A stretch of DNA of 64,000 nt from Dulcicalothrix desertica PCC 7102 (lineage in GTDB: Bacteria; Cyanobacteriota; Cyanobacteriia; Cyanobacteriales; Nostocaceae): positions 335,934 to 399,933 of the forward strand of contig NZ_RSCL01000004.1 of assembly GCF_003991905.1 (NCBI RefSeq), in the 5' to 3' direction. Below are positions 42,814 to 51,634 of the stretch, in pieces. The notes beneath the pieces are model-generated. The model worked only from the letters and a program-made list of their open reading frames with translations. It had not been told where the DNA came from and searched no databases. The position numbers were made by a program, and so were the translations under genes. How positions within the stretch are numbered: the first letter of the stretch is position 1; each line of letters begins with the position of its first letter.

Positions 42814-43608
42814 GTGAATAATAATATGAGTACTACTTTAAAGCAAATGGTTCACTGGCGGGTTGTTGCCGCTTCTGTATGTGGCACGAGTCATGTAAAG
42901 AATGAGCAGCTGTGTCAAGATGCACATAATTGGCAAGTTTTACCTGATAATATTTTAGTAGCCGCTGTTGCAGATGGCGCCGGCTCTGCCAAATTAGGTA
43001 AAGTTGGATCGATGATCGCTACTACCGCTGCGGTAGAGAGTGTTCAAAAGCATGAAATTAGCCGACGTGCCCTTAGTAGTGATGATTTTGTTCGTTCGCT
43101 TCTAACGAATGCGATGGTGGCAGCTAAAAAAGCAGTCGAGGAAGAAGCAGAAGCAACCTCATCATCATATGATGACCTAGCGACAACTTTGATAGTAATG
43201 GTCGCAACACCCGAAGGAGTGGCTGTAGCTCAAATAGGTGATGGTGTTGCCGTAGCTCGTGATTACCAGGGAAACTTACTCGCACTTACCATGCCCGATA
43301 GTGGTGAATATATTAATGAAACCACTTTTTTAACGTCGTTTGATTCTATCGATAACGCACAACTTCGTTTATGGCGCCAGCCAATTGTGAATGTTGGTGT
43401 ACTAACTGATGGACTACAAATGTTAGCTATTAACATGGCAGTAGGCGCCCCGCATAAACCATTCTTTTTTCCGCTATTTGAATTTGTCGCGAATATCGAC
43501 GACAAATCAGTCGCGAAAGAACAGTTAGTTAAGTTTTTGCGTTCGGAGCGAATTACGCAACGTACTGACGACGATTTGACGCTGGTTTTAGCGGCGTTGC
43601 ATGAGTAA
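42814..43608 (+). CDS. PP2C-family protein phosphatase of the TerY-P triad
   Basis: A 264-residue PPM phosphatase. Metal and phosphate ligands are visible: VCGTSHVKNEQLCQDAHNW, VAAVADGAGSAKLGKVGS (the DGxGS motif), VAQIGDGVAVARDY, GVLTDGLQ and RTDDDLTLVLA. It would remove Ser/Thr phosphates placed by the kinase encoded next. Start may be GTG 42814 or ATG 42826. It lies 39 bases after the VWA gene and 63 before the kinase gene, consistent with one operon. Confidence 0.93.
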   Translation: MNNNMSTTLKQMVHWRVVAASVCGTSHVKNEQLCQDAHNWQVLPDNILVAAVADGAGSAKLGKVGSMIATTAAVESVQKHEISRRALSSDDFVRSLLTNAMVAAKKAVEEEAEATSSSYDDLATTLIVMVATPEGVAVAQIGDGVAVARDYQGNLLALTMPDSGEYINETTFLTSFDSIDNAQLRLWRQPIVNVGVLTDGLQMLAINMAVGAPHKPFFFPLFEFVANIDDKSVAKEQLVKFLRSERITQRTDDDLTLVLAALHE

Positions 43609-43671
43609 TACTACTCTAAGTAACACGTCACAGCACCATATTAAAATTATTCCCCTATTGTAATCCTCGAA

Positions 43672-45855
43672 ATGCAGGTAATACGTTGTCTTCCCAACCA
43701 ACAAAATCTTACTATTAACCTCACCGTAAGTTTGGGGCGTGGCGGTGAAGCATGTATCTACACGGTACCAACCGATGCGAATTTAGTGGCTAAGATTTAT
43801 CACAAGCCTAAAGACGCTCAGGATAACAAGCTATCTGTAATGCTTGCTCATCCTCCAGAAAACCCCACAGCTTGTTTAGGTCATATATCTATCGCTTGGC
43901 CAACTGAACTACTACACTCAACAGACGGTAGTAAGCGCATCACTGGGTTTTTAATGCCGCGCATTCGAGGAATGCGACCCATTATAGATTTTTATAATCC
44001 TAGAACCCGTCGTCAGCATTGCCCCTTATTTAGCTATCAATATTTAATCCGAACTGCACGCAATTTAGCAGCAGCTTTCGCAGCACTCCATACACGGGGT
44101 TATTGTGTTGGAGATGTTAATGAATCAAATATTTTGGTTAGCGATACAGCACTGGTAACACTCGTTGACACTGACTCGTTCCAAGTTCGTGACCCAGACA
44201 GTAAGACTGTCTATCGCTGCCCTGTTGGTAAACCAGAATTTACTCCCCCAGAGTTACAAAATAAAACATTTGCCGAATGCGACCGTATCGTTGCTCATGA
44301 CTTATTCGGGTTAGGAGTTTTGATTTTCCAACTGCTAATGGAAGGTACACACCCATTTTCAGGTATCTTTCAAGGTATTGGCGAACCACCAACGTATGAA
44401 TCACGAATTGCAAGTGGGCATTTTACCTATAGTCAAAGAACTCGCGTCCCATACATCCCTACTCCCATTGCTCCAGCGTGGGAGATGTTACATCCAGCAT
44501 TACAAGAATTATTCCGTCGCTGCTTTGAGGAAGGACATCACAATCCTTTAATGCGTCCAAGCGCTGCAACTTGGCTTTTAACTCTTACCGAAGTAGAAGA
44601 ATCTTTAATTACCTGTACCGTTAATCCTCAGCACCGCTATAGCAGTCACCTACATAGTTGCCCTTGGTGCCAGCGCACTTTACGTCTGGGAGGTCGAGAC
44701 CCATTTCCATCGCAGCGAGCAATAGCAGCGAAAGAACATTTAGCTGCTCATATTCCTCGTAAGAAACCTCGTCCGACTGCCGTACCTCGTGTCCCAAAAA
44801 CGCCTCTTCCCCTTAACTCTCTTAACTATCGCCAACCAAATACTGCTTATAATTATCCTTATTATAAGTCTTCAAAAAAACAAAGGTATTATCCAGTAGT
44901 GTTTTGTTTGCTAGCGTTTGGCTTGCTAGGCTATCTAGATGTGATGATAAAATTTACAAGTCGTCCTTTTGATGCCGAAAACTCTTACACCCAAACACTT
45001 GTTACTCAACAGCAAGTAGCTAGAGATAACCTCAGTTTTGATGATTACTATAAACAAGGTCATGCCTCTTACACGATCAAAAACTACGAGGAAGCGATTC
45101 GGAAATTTACCAAAGCTATTCAGAAATTACCTTCCCACGCGAAAGCTTACGTCAACCGAGGCAATGCTCACTTCAACCTGAAACAGTACGAAGCAGCTTT
45201 GTCTGACTATAATCAAGCCATTAAAATTAATCCTTCAGAAACCAAAGCTTATGTAAGTCGCGGTAACACTCGTTTAATTCTTGCTGAATACAGCAGCGAC
45301 CCTGATAAAGATTATAAAGGCGCCATTTCTGACTTTAACAATGCCATTCGCCTGAATCCGAGTGAAATTGAAGCTTTGATTCGACGTGGCATTGTCCGCG
45401 CACAAGTCGCTAAGTACAGCGGTGAATCGCAAGACGACTACCGAAAAGCAATCCAAGACTTCAACCAAGCGCTCAATCTTAACCCATCGCGAGCAGAAGC
45501 TTACTACCAGCGTGGCTTAGTTAAGTATCAAATAGCACAGTACAGTAGCGATTTCGAGAAAGAATATCGAGGCGCCATTTTAGATTTTAATCAAGCTCTA
45601 AGTCTCGATCCGCAAATGGCGAAAGTTTACCTCAAGCGTGGAATTGTACGGTACGAACTTTCGCAATACGGAGGTAAAGAATCTAGTCGATACCGAATAC
45701 AGGCAGTAGAAGATTTACAACGTGCTGCCAAAATCTCTCTAAAGCAAGAAGACATGGATAACTATCAACAAGCTTTGAGCAGTATTTGTGTAGTCATCGA
45801 AAATAAATGCGATGCCTTCTTCCAACACTCAAACATCATAGACAAAACAAATTAG
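43672..45855 (+). CDS. TerY-P kinase with zinc-ribbon, membrane helix and TPR repeats
   Basis: A 727-residue Ser/Thr-kinase-like protein. The N-terminal kinase fold has the glycine loop LGRGGEACIYTV, the Lys in LVAKIYHK, a catalytic loop GYCVGDVNESNILV (HRD reads VGD) and DTDSF in place of DFG, both usual variants for this group. After it comes a Cys/His cluster (CTVNPQHRYSSHLHSCPWC), a basic linker, one transmembrane helix near residue 410 (YYPVVFCLLAFGLLGYL), and about six TPR-like repeats (AIRKFTKAIQKLPSHAKAYV). Substrate unknown; the VWA protein is the likely partner. Confidence 0.9.
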   Translation: MQVIRCLPNQQNLTINLTVSLGRGGEACIYTVPTDANLVAKIYHKPKDAQDNKLSVMLAHPPENPTACLGHISIAWPTELLHSTDGSKRITGFLMPRIRGMRPIIDFYNPRTRRQHCPLFSYQYLIRTARNLAAAFAALHTRGYCVGDVNESNILVSDTALVTLVDTDSFQVRDPDSKTVYRCPVGKPEFTPPELQNKTFAECDRIVAHDLFGLGVLIFQLLMEGTHPFSGIFQGIGEPPTYESRIASGHFTYSQRTRVPYIPTPIAPAWEMLHPALQELFRRCFEEGHHNPLMRPSAATWLLTLTEVEESLITCTVNPQHRYSSHLHSCPWCQRTLRLGGRDPFPSQRAIAAKEHLAAHIPRKKPRPTAVPRVPKTPLPLNSLNYRQPNTAYNYPYYKSSKKQRYYPVVFCLLAFGLLGYLDVMIKFTSRPFDAENSYTQTLVTQQQVARDNLSFDDYYKQGHASYTIKNYEEAIRKFTKAIQKLPSHAKAYVNRGNAHFNLKQYEAALSDYNQAIKINPSETKAYVSRGNTRLILAEYSSDPDKDYKGAISDFNNAIRLNPSEIEALIRRGIVRAQVAKYSGESQDDYRKAIQDFNQALNLNPSRAEAYYQRGLVKYQIAQYSSDFEKEYRGAILDFNQALSLDPQMAKVYLKRGIVRYELSQYGGKESSRYRIQAVEDLQRAAKISLKQEDMDNYQQALSSICVVIENKCDAFFQHSNIIDKTN

Positions 45856-45885
45856 TAAATCTATTTACATTTTTACAACATTAGA

Positions 45886-45955
45886 CGTAGAGACGTGATA
45901 AATCACGTCTCTTTTTACGTCTCTATTTCACGTCTTTACATTTATTTTATATATT
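45886..45955. repeat. GAGACGTGATAAATCACGTCTC palindrome with half-copies
   Basis: GTAGAGACGTGATAAATCAC then GTCTC, followed by two partial copies (TTTTTACGTCTC, TATTTCACGTCT). It lies 31 bases after the kinase stop codon and may act as terminator. Related to 13460 and 26992. Confidence 0.8.
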
Positions 45956-46031
45956 TCCAATATATCGTTCAAGTCTTAATAATATCTTTATAAACTAACT
46001 AACTACGTCAAGGTACACTTTTGAGTTGTAA

Positions 46032-46045
46032 GTAATTTATGTTAC
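46032..46045 (+). promoter_or_regulatory. Candidate NtcA-binding site GTA-N8-TAC
   Basis: GTAATTTATGTTAC matches the NtcA consensus GTA-N8-TAC exactly. A possible -10 box TATTAT is at 46071, about 25 bases downstream. It lies 397 bases upstream of the first cluster gene. NtcA controls nitrogen and heterocyst genes, and the cluster is heterocyst-type. The match is short and could be chance. Confidence 0.4.
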
Positions 46046-46441
46046 CTTACAATATAGAGTAACAAACAAATATTATTTACAAGCATAGAGTTTTATCATA
46101 TTATCACCAGATAAATACTGAATATATTAGTAATAAAATAATCGTATTTATCTAAGATTATTAGTGGTGCCAGTATGAACAAAGATTCATATAGTTTAGA
46201 TAAATTGTTTATTAACGATGAAGTAATAGCCATAAATATTTTGGCACAAAAAACTTTTCCATTTTTTCATAGATAAAACTGGTTAATTTATCTTGGCTTT
46301 ACATGCAAGGGTAGAAATACGGTTAGATTATATACTTAGAAATTGAAAAAAATTGCCCGTTATCGATGTGGTAAGCGCTTCATAAAAGTGCAATCAATAT
46401 TACAGTATCTATCAATTTACCTGAAATTTTAGAGGTATTTC

Positions 46442-47215
46442 ATGAAAGCAGTGATTTTGGCGGGGGGACTTGGGACACGTTTAAGTGAAGAAACAAGTAT
46501 AAAACCGAAGCCAATGGTAGAAATTGGGGGCAAACCAGTTTTATGGCACATTATGAAAATCTATTCTGCCCACGGCATTAATGATTTTATAATTTGCTGT
46601 GGTTATAAAGGGTATGTTATCAAAGAGTATTTTGCTAATTATTTCTTGCACATGTCAGATGTAACATTTGATATGCGTTTTAACCAAATGAATGTACATG
46701 CGGGGAATGCAGAACCTTGGCGTGTCACCTTGGTTAATACTGGCGACAATACTATGACAGGTGGAAGATTAAAACGAGTCAAGGAACATGTTGGTAACGA
46801 AACTTTTTGTTTTACCTACGGTGACGGTGTTAGCGATGTAAATATTACAGAATTGGTTAAATTCCATAAAGAGCAAAAAACTTTAGGGACACTAACTGCG
46901 GTTCAACCACCAGGACGTTTTGGTGCAATTGTACTTGGACAAGAACAAACAAAAATTTCGAGCTTCCGTGAGAAACCAGAAGGTGATGGAGCTTGGATTA
47001 ATGGTGGATATTTTGTATTAGAACCAGAGGTTATTGACTTAATTGCAGACGACACAACAGTTTGGGAGCAAGAACCTTTAGAAAAGTTAGCCGAGAAAGA
47101 GCAACTTTCTGCTTTCAAGCATAATGGTTTCTGGCAACCTATGGATACTTTACGCGACCGCAACTACCTTGAAGATTTATGGAATAAAAATAAGGCGCCT
47201 TGGAAAGCCTGGTAA
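46442..47215 (+). CDS. rfbF: Glucose-1-phosphate cytidylyltransferase
   Basis: A 257-residue nucleotidyltransferase that makes CDP-glucose from CTP and glucose-1-phosphate. AVILAGGLGTRLSEETSIKP with KPMVEIGGKPVLWHIM is the catalytic start, with the lysine of PKPM; FCFTYGDGVSDVN is the metal-binding Asp strand; INGGYFVLEPEVIDLI and the ending NKAPWKAW are typical of RfbF. It opens the HEP-type cluster. Downstream genes (epimerase, rfbC) suggest deoxysugar synthesis, but the CDP-glucose 4,6-dehydratase expected to follow rfbF is not next to it. Confidence 0.94.
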   Translation: MKAVILAGGLGTRLSEETSIKPKPMVEIGGKPVLWHIMKIYSAHGINDFIICCGYKGYVIKEYFANYFLHMSDVTFDMRFNQMNVHAGNAEPWRVTLVNTGDNTMTGGRLKRVKEHVGNETFCFTYGDGVSDVNITELVKFHKEQKTLGTLTAVQPPGRFGAIVLGQEQTKISSFREKPEGDGAWINGGYFVLEPEVIDLIADDTTVWEQEPLEKLAEKEQLSAFKHNGFWQPMDTLRDRNYLEDLWNKNKAPWKAW

Positions 47216-47229
47216 TAGATATCGTAGAT

Positions 47230-47292
47230 ACTGTAGGGCGGGTTAACAGATATCCTAAAACTGTGTTTAATATCTCGTAAACCCGCCCTTAC
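47230..47292. repeat. GGGCGGGTTAACAGA hairpin repeat
   Basis: GTAGGGCGGGTTAACAGATA at the left and CTCGTAAACCCGCCCTTAC at the right pair over about nine bases. About 85% identical to the element at 32017. It separates rfbF from the next gene and may attenuate the transcript. Confidence 0.8.
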
Positions 47293-47327
47293 TTACAAGA
47301 TTATTGAGTTAAGGGGTTATTATATCA

Positions 47328-48542
47328 ATGTACGATTTTGCCATTATCGGTGGGGGCATTGTCGGTCTTTCTACCGCAATGACTTTAGGAAAGCGCTATC
47401 CCGATGCTCAAATTTTGATTCTTGAGAAAGAAGGCACCTGGGCATTCCACCAAACAGGAAACAATAGCGGTGTTATTCACTCTGGTGTCTACTACAAACC
47501 AGGAAGTTTCAAAGCTAAGTTTTGTCGCGATGGCGCCACTTCAATGGTGCAATTCTGCCAAGAACATAATATCGACCACGAGGTTTGTGGTAAAGTCATA
47601 GTTGCTACGAATGAACAAGAACTACCTCGTCTCGAAAACCTCTACAACCGTGGTTTAGAAAATGGTATTAAGGTAAAGCGAATTACCCCAGAAGAAGTTA
47701 AAGAAGTTGAGCCTCATGTTAAGAGTGTCGGCGGAATTCGTGTTTACTCTACTGGTATAGTAAACTACAAACAAGTTTGTTTAAAGTACGCAGAAATCAT
47801 CCAAAAGCAAGGTGGAGATTTGCGACTTAATACTAAGGTGTTACGGATTGTACCCAGTGGTCAAATAATGGTACTTGAAACTAACAACGGAAACTTTGAA
47901 ACAAAGTTTGTAATTAACTGTGCGGGATTACATAGTGACCGTATTGCCAAACTCAACAATGTTGACCCGAAAGCAAAAATAGTACCTTTCCGTGGTGAAT
48001 ACTATGAACTTGTCCCAGAAAAGCGGTATTTAGTCAAGACTTTAATTTATCCCGTTCCAAATCCCGATTTTCCGTTTTTGGGTGTACACTTTACACGTAT
48101 GATTGACAACAGTGTTCACGCAGGACCGAACGCAGTTCTCAGTCTCAAGCGCGAAGGCTACACCAAAACTGACTTTGATTTAAGAGATTTTGCTGAGGTT
48201 ATGACTTATCCAGGTTTCTGGAAACTTGCAGCAAAACATGCCGATGAGGGTATTAAAGAAATCATTCGTTCTTTTAGCAAAGCAGCGTTTGTAAAAAGCT
48301 TACAGCAACTTATCCCAGAAATTCAGGCTGCTGACGTAATTCCAACTCATGCAGGTGTACGCGCACAAGCATTAATGGATGACGGCAAACTGGTCGATGA
48401 CTTTTTGATTATTCATGGTCAAAACAGCATTAATGTATGTAACGCTCCTTCACCTGCTGCTACATCTTCACTCGAAATTGGAAAAGCAATTGTTGCTCAA
48501 ATTCCCGAACAGTCTCATTTAACTTGTTCTGTCACAGCATAA
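47328..48542 (+). CDS. lhgO: L-2-hydroxyglutarate oxidase-like FAD protein
   Basis: A 404-residue FAD-dependent oxidoreductase. The FAD-binding start is MYDFAIIGGGIVGLSTAMTL. QTGNNSGVIHSGVYYKPGSF is the family signature near residue 45, and VINCAGLHSDRIAKL and IPTHAGVRAQALMDDG match LhgO. The known activity is oxidation of L-2-hydroxyglutarate to 2-oxoglutarate at the membrane electron chain. Genes of this family also sit inside polysaccharide clusters, where they may oxidise a sugar-linked hydroxy acid. It begins 41 bases after the repeat and ends 40 before the epimerase gene. Confidence 0.85.
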   Translation: MYDFAIIGGGIVGLSTAMTLGKRYPDAQILILEKEGTWAFHQTGNNSGVIHSGVYYKPGSFKAKFCRDGATSMVQFCQEHNIDHEVCGKVIVATNEQELPRLENLYNRGLENGIKVKRITPEEVKEVEPHVKSVGGIRVYSTGIVNYKQVCLKYAEIIQKQGGDLRLNTKVLRIVPSGQIMVLETNNGNFETKFVINCAGLHSDRIAKLNNVDPKAKIVPFRGEYYELVPEKRYLVKTLIYPVPNPDFPFLGVHFTRMIDNSVHAGPNAVLSLKREGYTKTDFDLRDFAEVMTYPGFWKLAAKHADEGIKEIIRSFSKAAFVKSLQQLIPEIQAADVIPTHAGVRAQALMDDGKLVDDFLIIHGQNSINVCNAPSPAATSSLEIGKAIVAQIPEQSHLTCSVTA

Positions 48543-48582
48543 ACATTTATTACTTTTACTACTAATAAGGAATCAACCAAAC

Positions 48583-49614
48583 ATGAAAGTACTTGTCACA
48601 GGCACCGAAGGTTATTTAGGGTCTTTACTTCCTGCTTTGCTTCATGAACGTGGACACGAAGTTCTCGGAGTAGATACTGGCTACTACAAAGTTGGCTGGT
48701 TATATAATGGTACAGAAATTACCGCTAAAACTCTTAACAAAGATATTCGCCATATTACCGCCGAAGATTTAGGAGGGGTTGAAGCAATCGTTCACATGGC
48801 GGAACTATCGAATGACCCAGCAGGTCAACTTGCGCCTAACATCACTTACGATATTAACCATAAAGGCTCGGTACGTCTCGCCAATTTGGCAAAAGATGCT
48901 GGTATTCGCCGTTTTGTTTACATGTCTTCATGTAGTGTTTACGGAGTAGCGACAGCAGGAGATGTAACCGAAGAGTCTCCAGTTAATCCTCAAACTGCTT
49001 ATGCTGAGTGCAAAACTTTAGTTGAGCGTGATTTGGCGCCTATGGCATCAGATGACTTTTCGCCAACATTCATGAGAAATGCAACAGCTTTCGGCGCCTC
49101 ACCTCGGATGCGGTTTGATATTGTATTGAATAACTTGTCAGGACTGGCATGGACAACTAAAGAAATTAAAATGACCAGTGATGGCACTCCTTGGCGCCCA
49201 CTTGTTCATGCTCTTGATATTTGTAAAGCGATTGTTTGCGCGTTAGAAGCACCTCGCGATATTGTTCACAACCAAATATTTAATGTTGGTGATACCTCTA
49301 ACAATTACCGCGTTAAAGAAATTGCTGAAATCATCGCTGATGTATTTAAAGGTTGTAAATTGAGCTTTGGTGATAATGGCGCCGATAATCGTAGCTACCG
49401 TGTGTCGTTTGAGAAAATTAATACTGTTTTACCTGGTTTTAAATGCGATTGGAATGCTCAACGCGGCGCCGAACAATTATACGATTTATTTCAACGTATT
49501 GACATGACCGAAGAAACCTTTACTTCGAGAGGTTTTACTAGATTAAAACAGCTAGAGTATCTAATTCGGACTGCTCAAATTGACCAAGACTTTTTCTGGG
49601 CTAAAAACAGCTAA
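48583..49614 (+). CDS. NAD-dependent sugar epimerase/dehydratase
   Basis: A 343-residue extended SDR. The nucleotide motif is VTGTEGYLGSLLPALL, followed by VEAIVHMAELSNDP. The active site reads FVYMSSCSVYG with the Ser, and TAYAECKTLVERDL with Tyr and Lys (YxxxK). FMRNATAFGASPRMRFDIVL and RPLVHALDICKAI are shared with sugar-nucleotide epimerases. It acts on a nucleotide sugar, perhaps the CDP- or dTDP-linked product of neighbours. Overall length and motifs are complete. GGCGCC sites are frequent (five). Confidence 0.9.
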   Translation: MKVLVTGTEGYLGSLLPALLHERGHEVLGVDTGYYKVGWLYNGTEITAKTLNKDIRHITAEDLGGVEAIVHMAELSNDPAGQLAPNITYDINHKGSVRLANLAKDAGIRRFVYMSSCSVYGVATAGDVTEESPVNPQTAYAECKTLVERDLAPMASDDFSPTFMRNATAFGASPRMRFDIVLNNLSGLAWTTKEIKMTSDGTPWRPLVHALDICKAIVCALEAPRDIVHNQIFNVGDTSNNYRVKEIAEIIADVFKGCKLSFGDNGADNRSYRVSFEKINTVLPGFKCDWNAQRGAEQLYDLFQRIDMTEETFTSRGFTRLKQLEYLIRTAQIDQDFFWAKNS

Positions 49615-49671
49615 TAAGTTCGTAGGTGGGGCTATGCCCTACTTACTATATATATATATAATCTAAACCTT

Positions 49672-50667
49672 ATGAATCAAAAATTACTGACTATCGCTAT
49701 TCCCACTTACAACCGCGCACAATTGCTAGATAGACAAATTGCTTGGCTTATTGAAGCTATTAAAGGATTTGAAACAGATTGCGAAATTTTAGTTTCTGAT
49801 AACTGCTCTACAGATAATACTCCGGAAATTGTAAAGAAATGGCAAAGTCAAGTTAGTAATACCACCTTTCTATATAATAGGAATACAGAGAATTTAGGAG
49901 TAATAAAAAACATTAACTATTGCTTAAAAACTGCTACGACTAAGTATGTTTGGGCGATTGGTGATGATGACCCAATTCAAACTCGTGCTGTTAGCTACGT
50001 TTTGAACAAAATCAAAGACAAAGAAGATATTTCGCTTATATTCTTAAATTTCTCTGGACGCAATCAAATTACTGGTGAAGATGTTCATCCACCCACGATT
50101 GTTGGAAATCGCTGGTTTGATGCGGGAGCAGACGATGGTAACGGTGATAGTAAAGCGATTTATGAGCATTGTTTCGAGAAAAGCATCGGCGCCGTAATTT
50201 TTCTAACAGCAACAATTTATAAAACGCAGCTTGTCAAAGAAGCACTTGATTATTGGCAAGAAGCAGAAAATAACTGGATATTTTTAGCTTATTTCGCTGG
50301 TTACTGTGCTGCACGTGGCAGAATTATCGTTACTACAGACAACTTTATGGAATGCGTTGTTGGTGTAAGCTATTGGCAAAAAGAACCAAAATCAGCTCTA
50401 TTAATGCAGTACAAGCATACGCCAGAAGTAATTATTAAGTTAGAGGAAACGGGATATTCCAAACAGTTCTGCCGACGAATGATTTTGCACTCCTTTAGAG
50501 AAGCAAATTTAAAAGTACTATTAGGCGCCTTACGTAGATGGCCTCTCTACACGCTTCAGACAGTGATTCCTTTTTGGCGTTTAGTTGCAGTATCAGCACT
50601 ATATTTAATCAAGCTTAATAAACAAGTTGATAAAACTTTACATCCAATAGAAACCGGGTTTCTTTAA
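49672..50667 (+). CDS. Family 2 glycosyltransferase (abequosyltransferase-like)
   Basis: A 331-residue GT-A glycosyltransferase. TIAIPTYNRAQLLDRQI and ILVSDNCSTDNTPEIV are the GT2 donor-binding segments, and VWAIGDDDPIQ holds the DxD metal motif. It transfers a sugar to the growing polysaccharide at the cytoplasmic face; donor and acceptor are unknown. The last five codons (ETGFL) and stop lie in an AGAAACCGGGTTTCT repeat, so the natural end was probably altered by repeat insertion. It ends 14 bases before the next gene. Confidence 0.9.
   Translation: MNQKLLTIAIPTYNRAQLLDRQIAWLIEAIKGFETDCEILVSDNCSTDNTPEIVKKWQSQVSNTTFLYNRNTENLGVIKNINYCLKTATTKYVWAIGDDDPIQTRAVSYVLNKIKDKEDISLIFLNFSGRNQITGEDVHPPTIVGNRWFDAGADDGNGDSKAIYEHCFEKSIGAVIFLTATIYKTQLVKEALDYWQEAENNWIFLAYFAGYCAARGRIIVTTDNFMECVVGVSYWQKEPKSALLMQYKHTPEVIIKLEETGYSKQFCRRMILHSFREANLKVLLGALRRWPLYTLQTVIPFWRLVAVSALYLIKLNKQVDKTLHPIETGFL
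50649..50663. repeat. AGAAACCGGGTTTCT half-element inside a coding end
   Basis: A single half of the paired repeat, encoding ETGF and followed by CTTTAA, whose TAA at 50665 stops the glycosyltransferase. Confidence 0.85.
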
Positions 50668-50681
50668 ATTACAGGAATATT

Positions 50682-51521
50682 ATGCTAAAGGCGATTACAC
50701 ATAAATTGACAGAATTAAAATCCGAATTAGCTTACAGAGTTGCCCTCTCAAATCATGCACCTAATTTACCTACTTTAGAAGAAAAATATGCTCGTATTGT
50801 TAAAACATTAAAAACTGAAGGAGCATGTTTAACTTCACTGTCTGAATTAGGACTAGCATCATCCAATGACTTGCTTCGCGCATCAGAGCAATATTTAGCT
50901 ACGATGACTCAGCCGAAATTAACTAGCAAGGGTCATAAATTACCACAAATCTACACTGTTACAGATATTCCAGAGTTTTCGCGTTGGGGTAACGAACGCC
51001 TGTTAGTTGATATTATAGAAAACTATATTGGTCTACCAGTAGCATTTCAGGGTGTACACTTACGCAAAGATTTTCCTAACGAAGACCAGTTTGGAACCGC
51101 GTTGTGGCATAAAGACTCTGAAGACCGTCGTATTATTAAAGCTTTTGTATATTTACAGGACGTAGAACCAGAACATGGGCCATTTGAATATGTCCCTTTA
51201 AATTTGACTAGCCTATATAGCTTAGACTACTACAAGATTTATTATCAACTATGGCGGTCAGGCTACTTGGGTATTGATGATAAAACACTTTTATCGATTA
51301 TTCCTAAGTCAGCGTGGAAATCTTGTCCTGGTAAAGCAGGTACTGTTTTACTAGCAGATACAAAAGCAATTCTTCATCACGGTACGGCACGCTCCATAGA
51401 ACGCTCGGCGCTCTTTTACGTTTATACTGCCAATTCTCCCAAAAATCCTCAAGATTGTACCCAATATTGGGACGATACTTTTGCGAAACCCAAAAAGCTA
51501 GAAACCAGGTTTCTTCGTTGA
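50682..51521 (+). CDS. Phytanoyl-CoA dioxygenase-like 2OG-Fe(II) oxygenase
   Basis: A 279-residue protein with the jelly-roll oxygenase residues: LWHKDSEDRR gives the H-x-D pair, KAFVYLQDVEPEHGPFEYVP the usual strand, and ILHHGTARSIERSALFYVY the distal His and the Arg for 2-oxoglutarate. Such genes are seen in polysaccharide and lipid clusters, where they hydroxylate a fatty acyl or sugar-bound group. The reaction here is unknown. The C-terminal residues ETRFLR and the stop codon come from an 82-base repeat that starts at 51500. Confidence 0.8.
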   Translation: MLKAITHKLTELKSELAYRVALSNHAPNLPTLEEKYARIVKTLKTEGACLTSLSELGLASSNDLLRASEQYLATMTQPKLTSKGHKLPQIYTVTDIPEFSRWGNERLLVDIIENYIGLPVAFQGVHLRKDFPNEDQFGTALWHKDSEDRRIIKAFVYLQDVEPEHGPFEYVPLNLTSLYSLDYYKIYYQLWRSGYLGIDDKTLLSIIPKSAWKSCPGKAGTVLLADTKAILHHGTARSIERSALFYVYTANSPKNPQDCTQYWDDTFAKPKKLETRFLR

Positions 51522-51581
51522 TATATTGTAATAAAAATGACGATTTGTCTGCGACAATGAATGCGTAGAAACCTGGTTTCT
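51500..51581. repeat. 82-base long form of the AGAAACC repeat, A/T variant
   Basis: Ends AGAAACCAGGTTTCT and AGAAACCTGGTTTCT pair exactly. The 34 bases 51540-51573 are identical to 39621-39654, while the paired ends have A:T where the other copy has G:C. The left end forms the end of the oxygenase gene. Confidence 0.9.
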
Positions 51582-51634
51582 AATAAATAAGTAATAGTAC
51601 TTAAGAACATATCACTTTGAGGTAATATTTTTTT

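Larger units (their letters stand above)
45856..46441. promoter_or_regulatory. Upstream region of the polysaccharide cluster
   Basis: After the palindrome the rest of this 586-base gap is AT-rich, without GGCGCC. It includes a candidate NtcA site at 46032. A tiny frame at 46175-46276 (MNKDSYSLDKLFINDEVIAI, 33 residues) lacks a ribosome site and is not called a gene. The long leader fits a regulated promoter for the cluster. Confidence 0.45.

Noticed and set aside
46175-46276. 33-codon frame in the leader of the polysaccharide cluster
   Set aside because: No ribosome-binding site and no similarity recognised; could be a leader peptide but unsupported.
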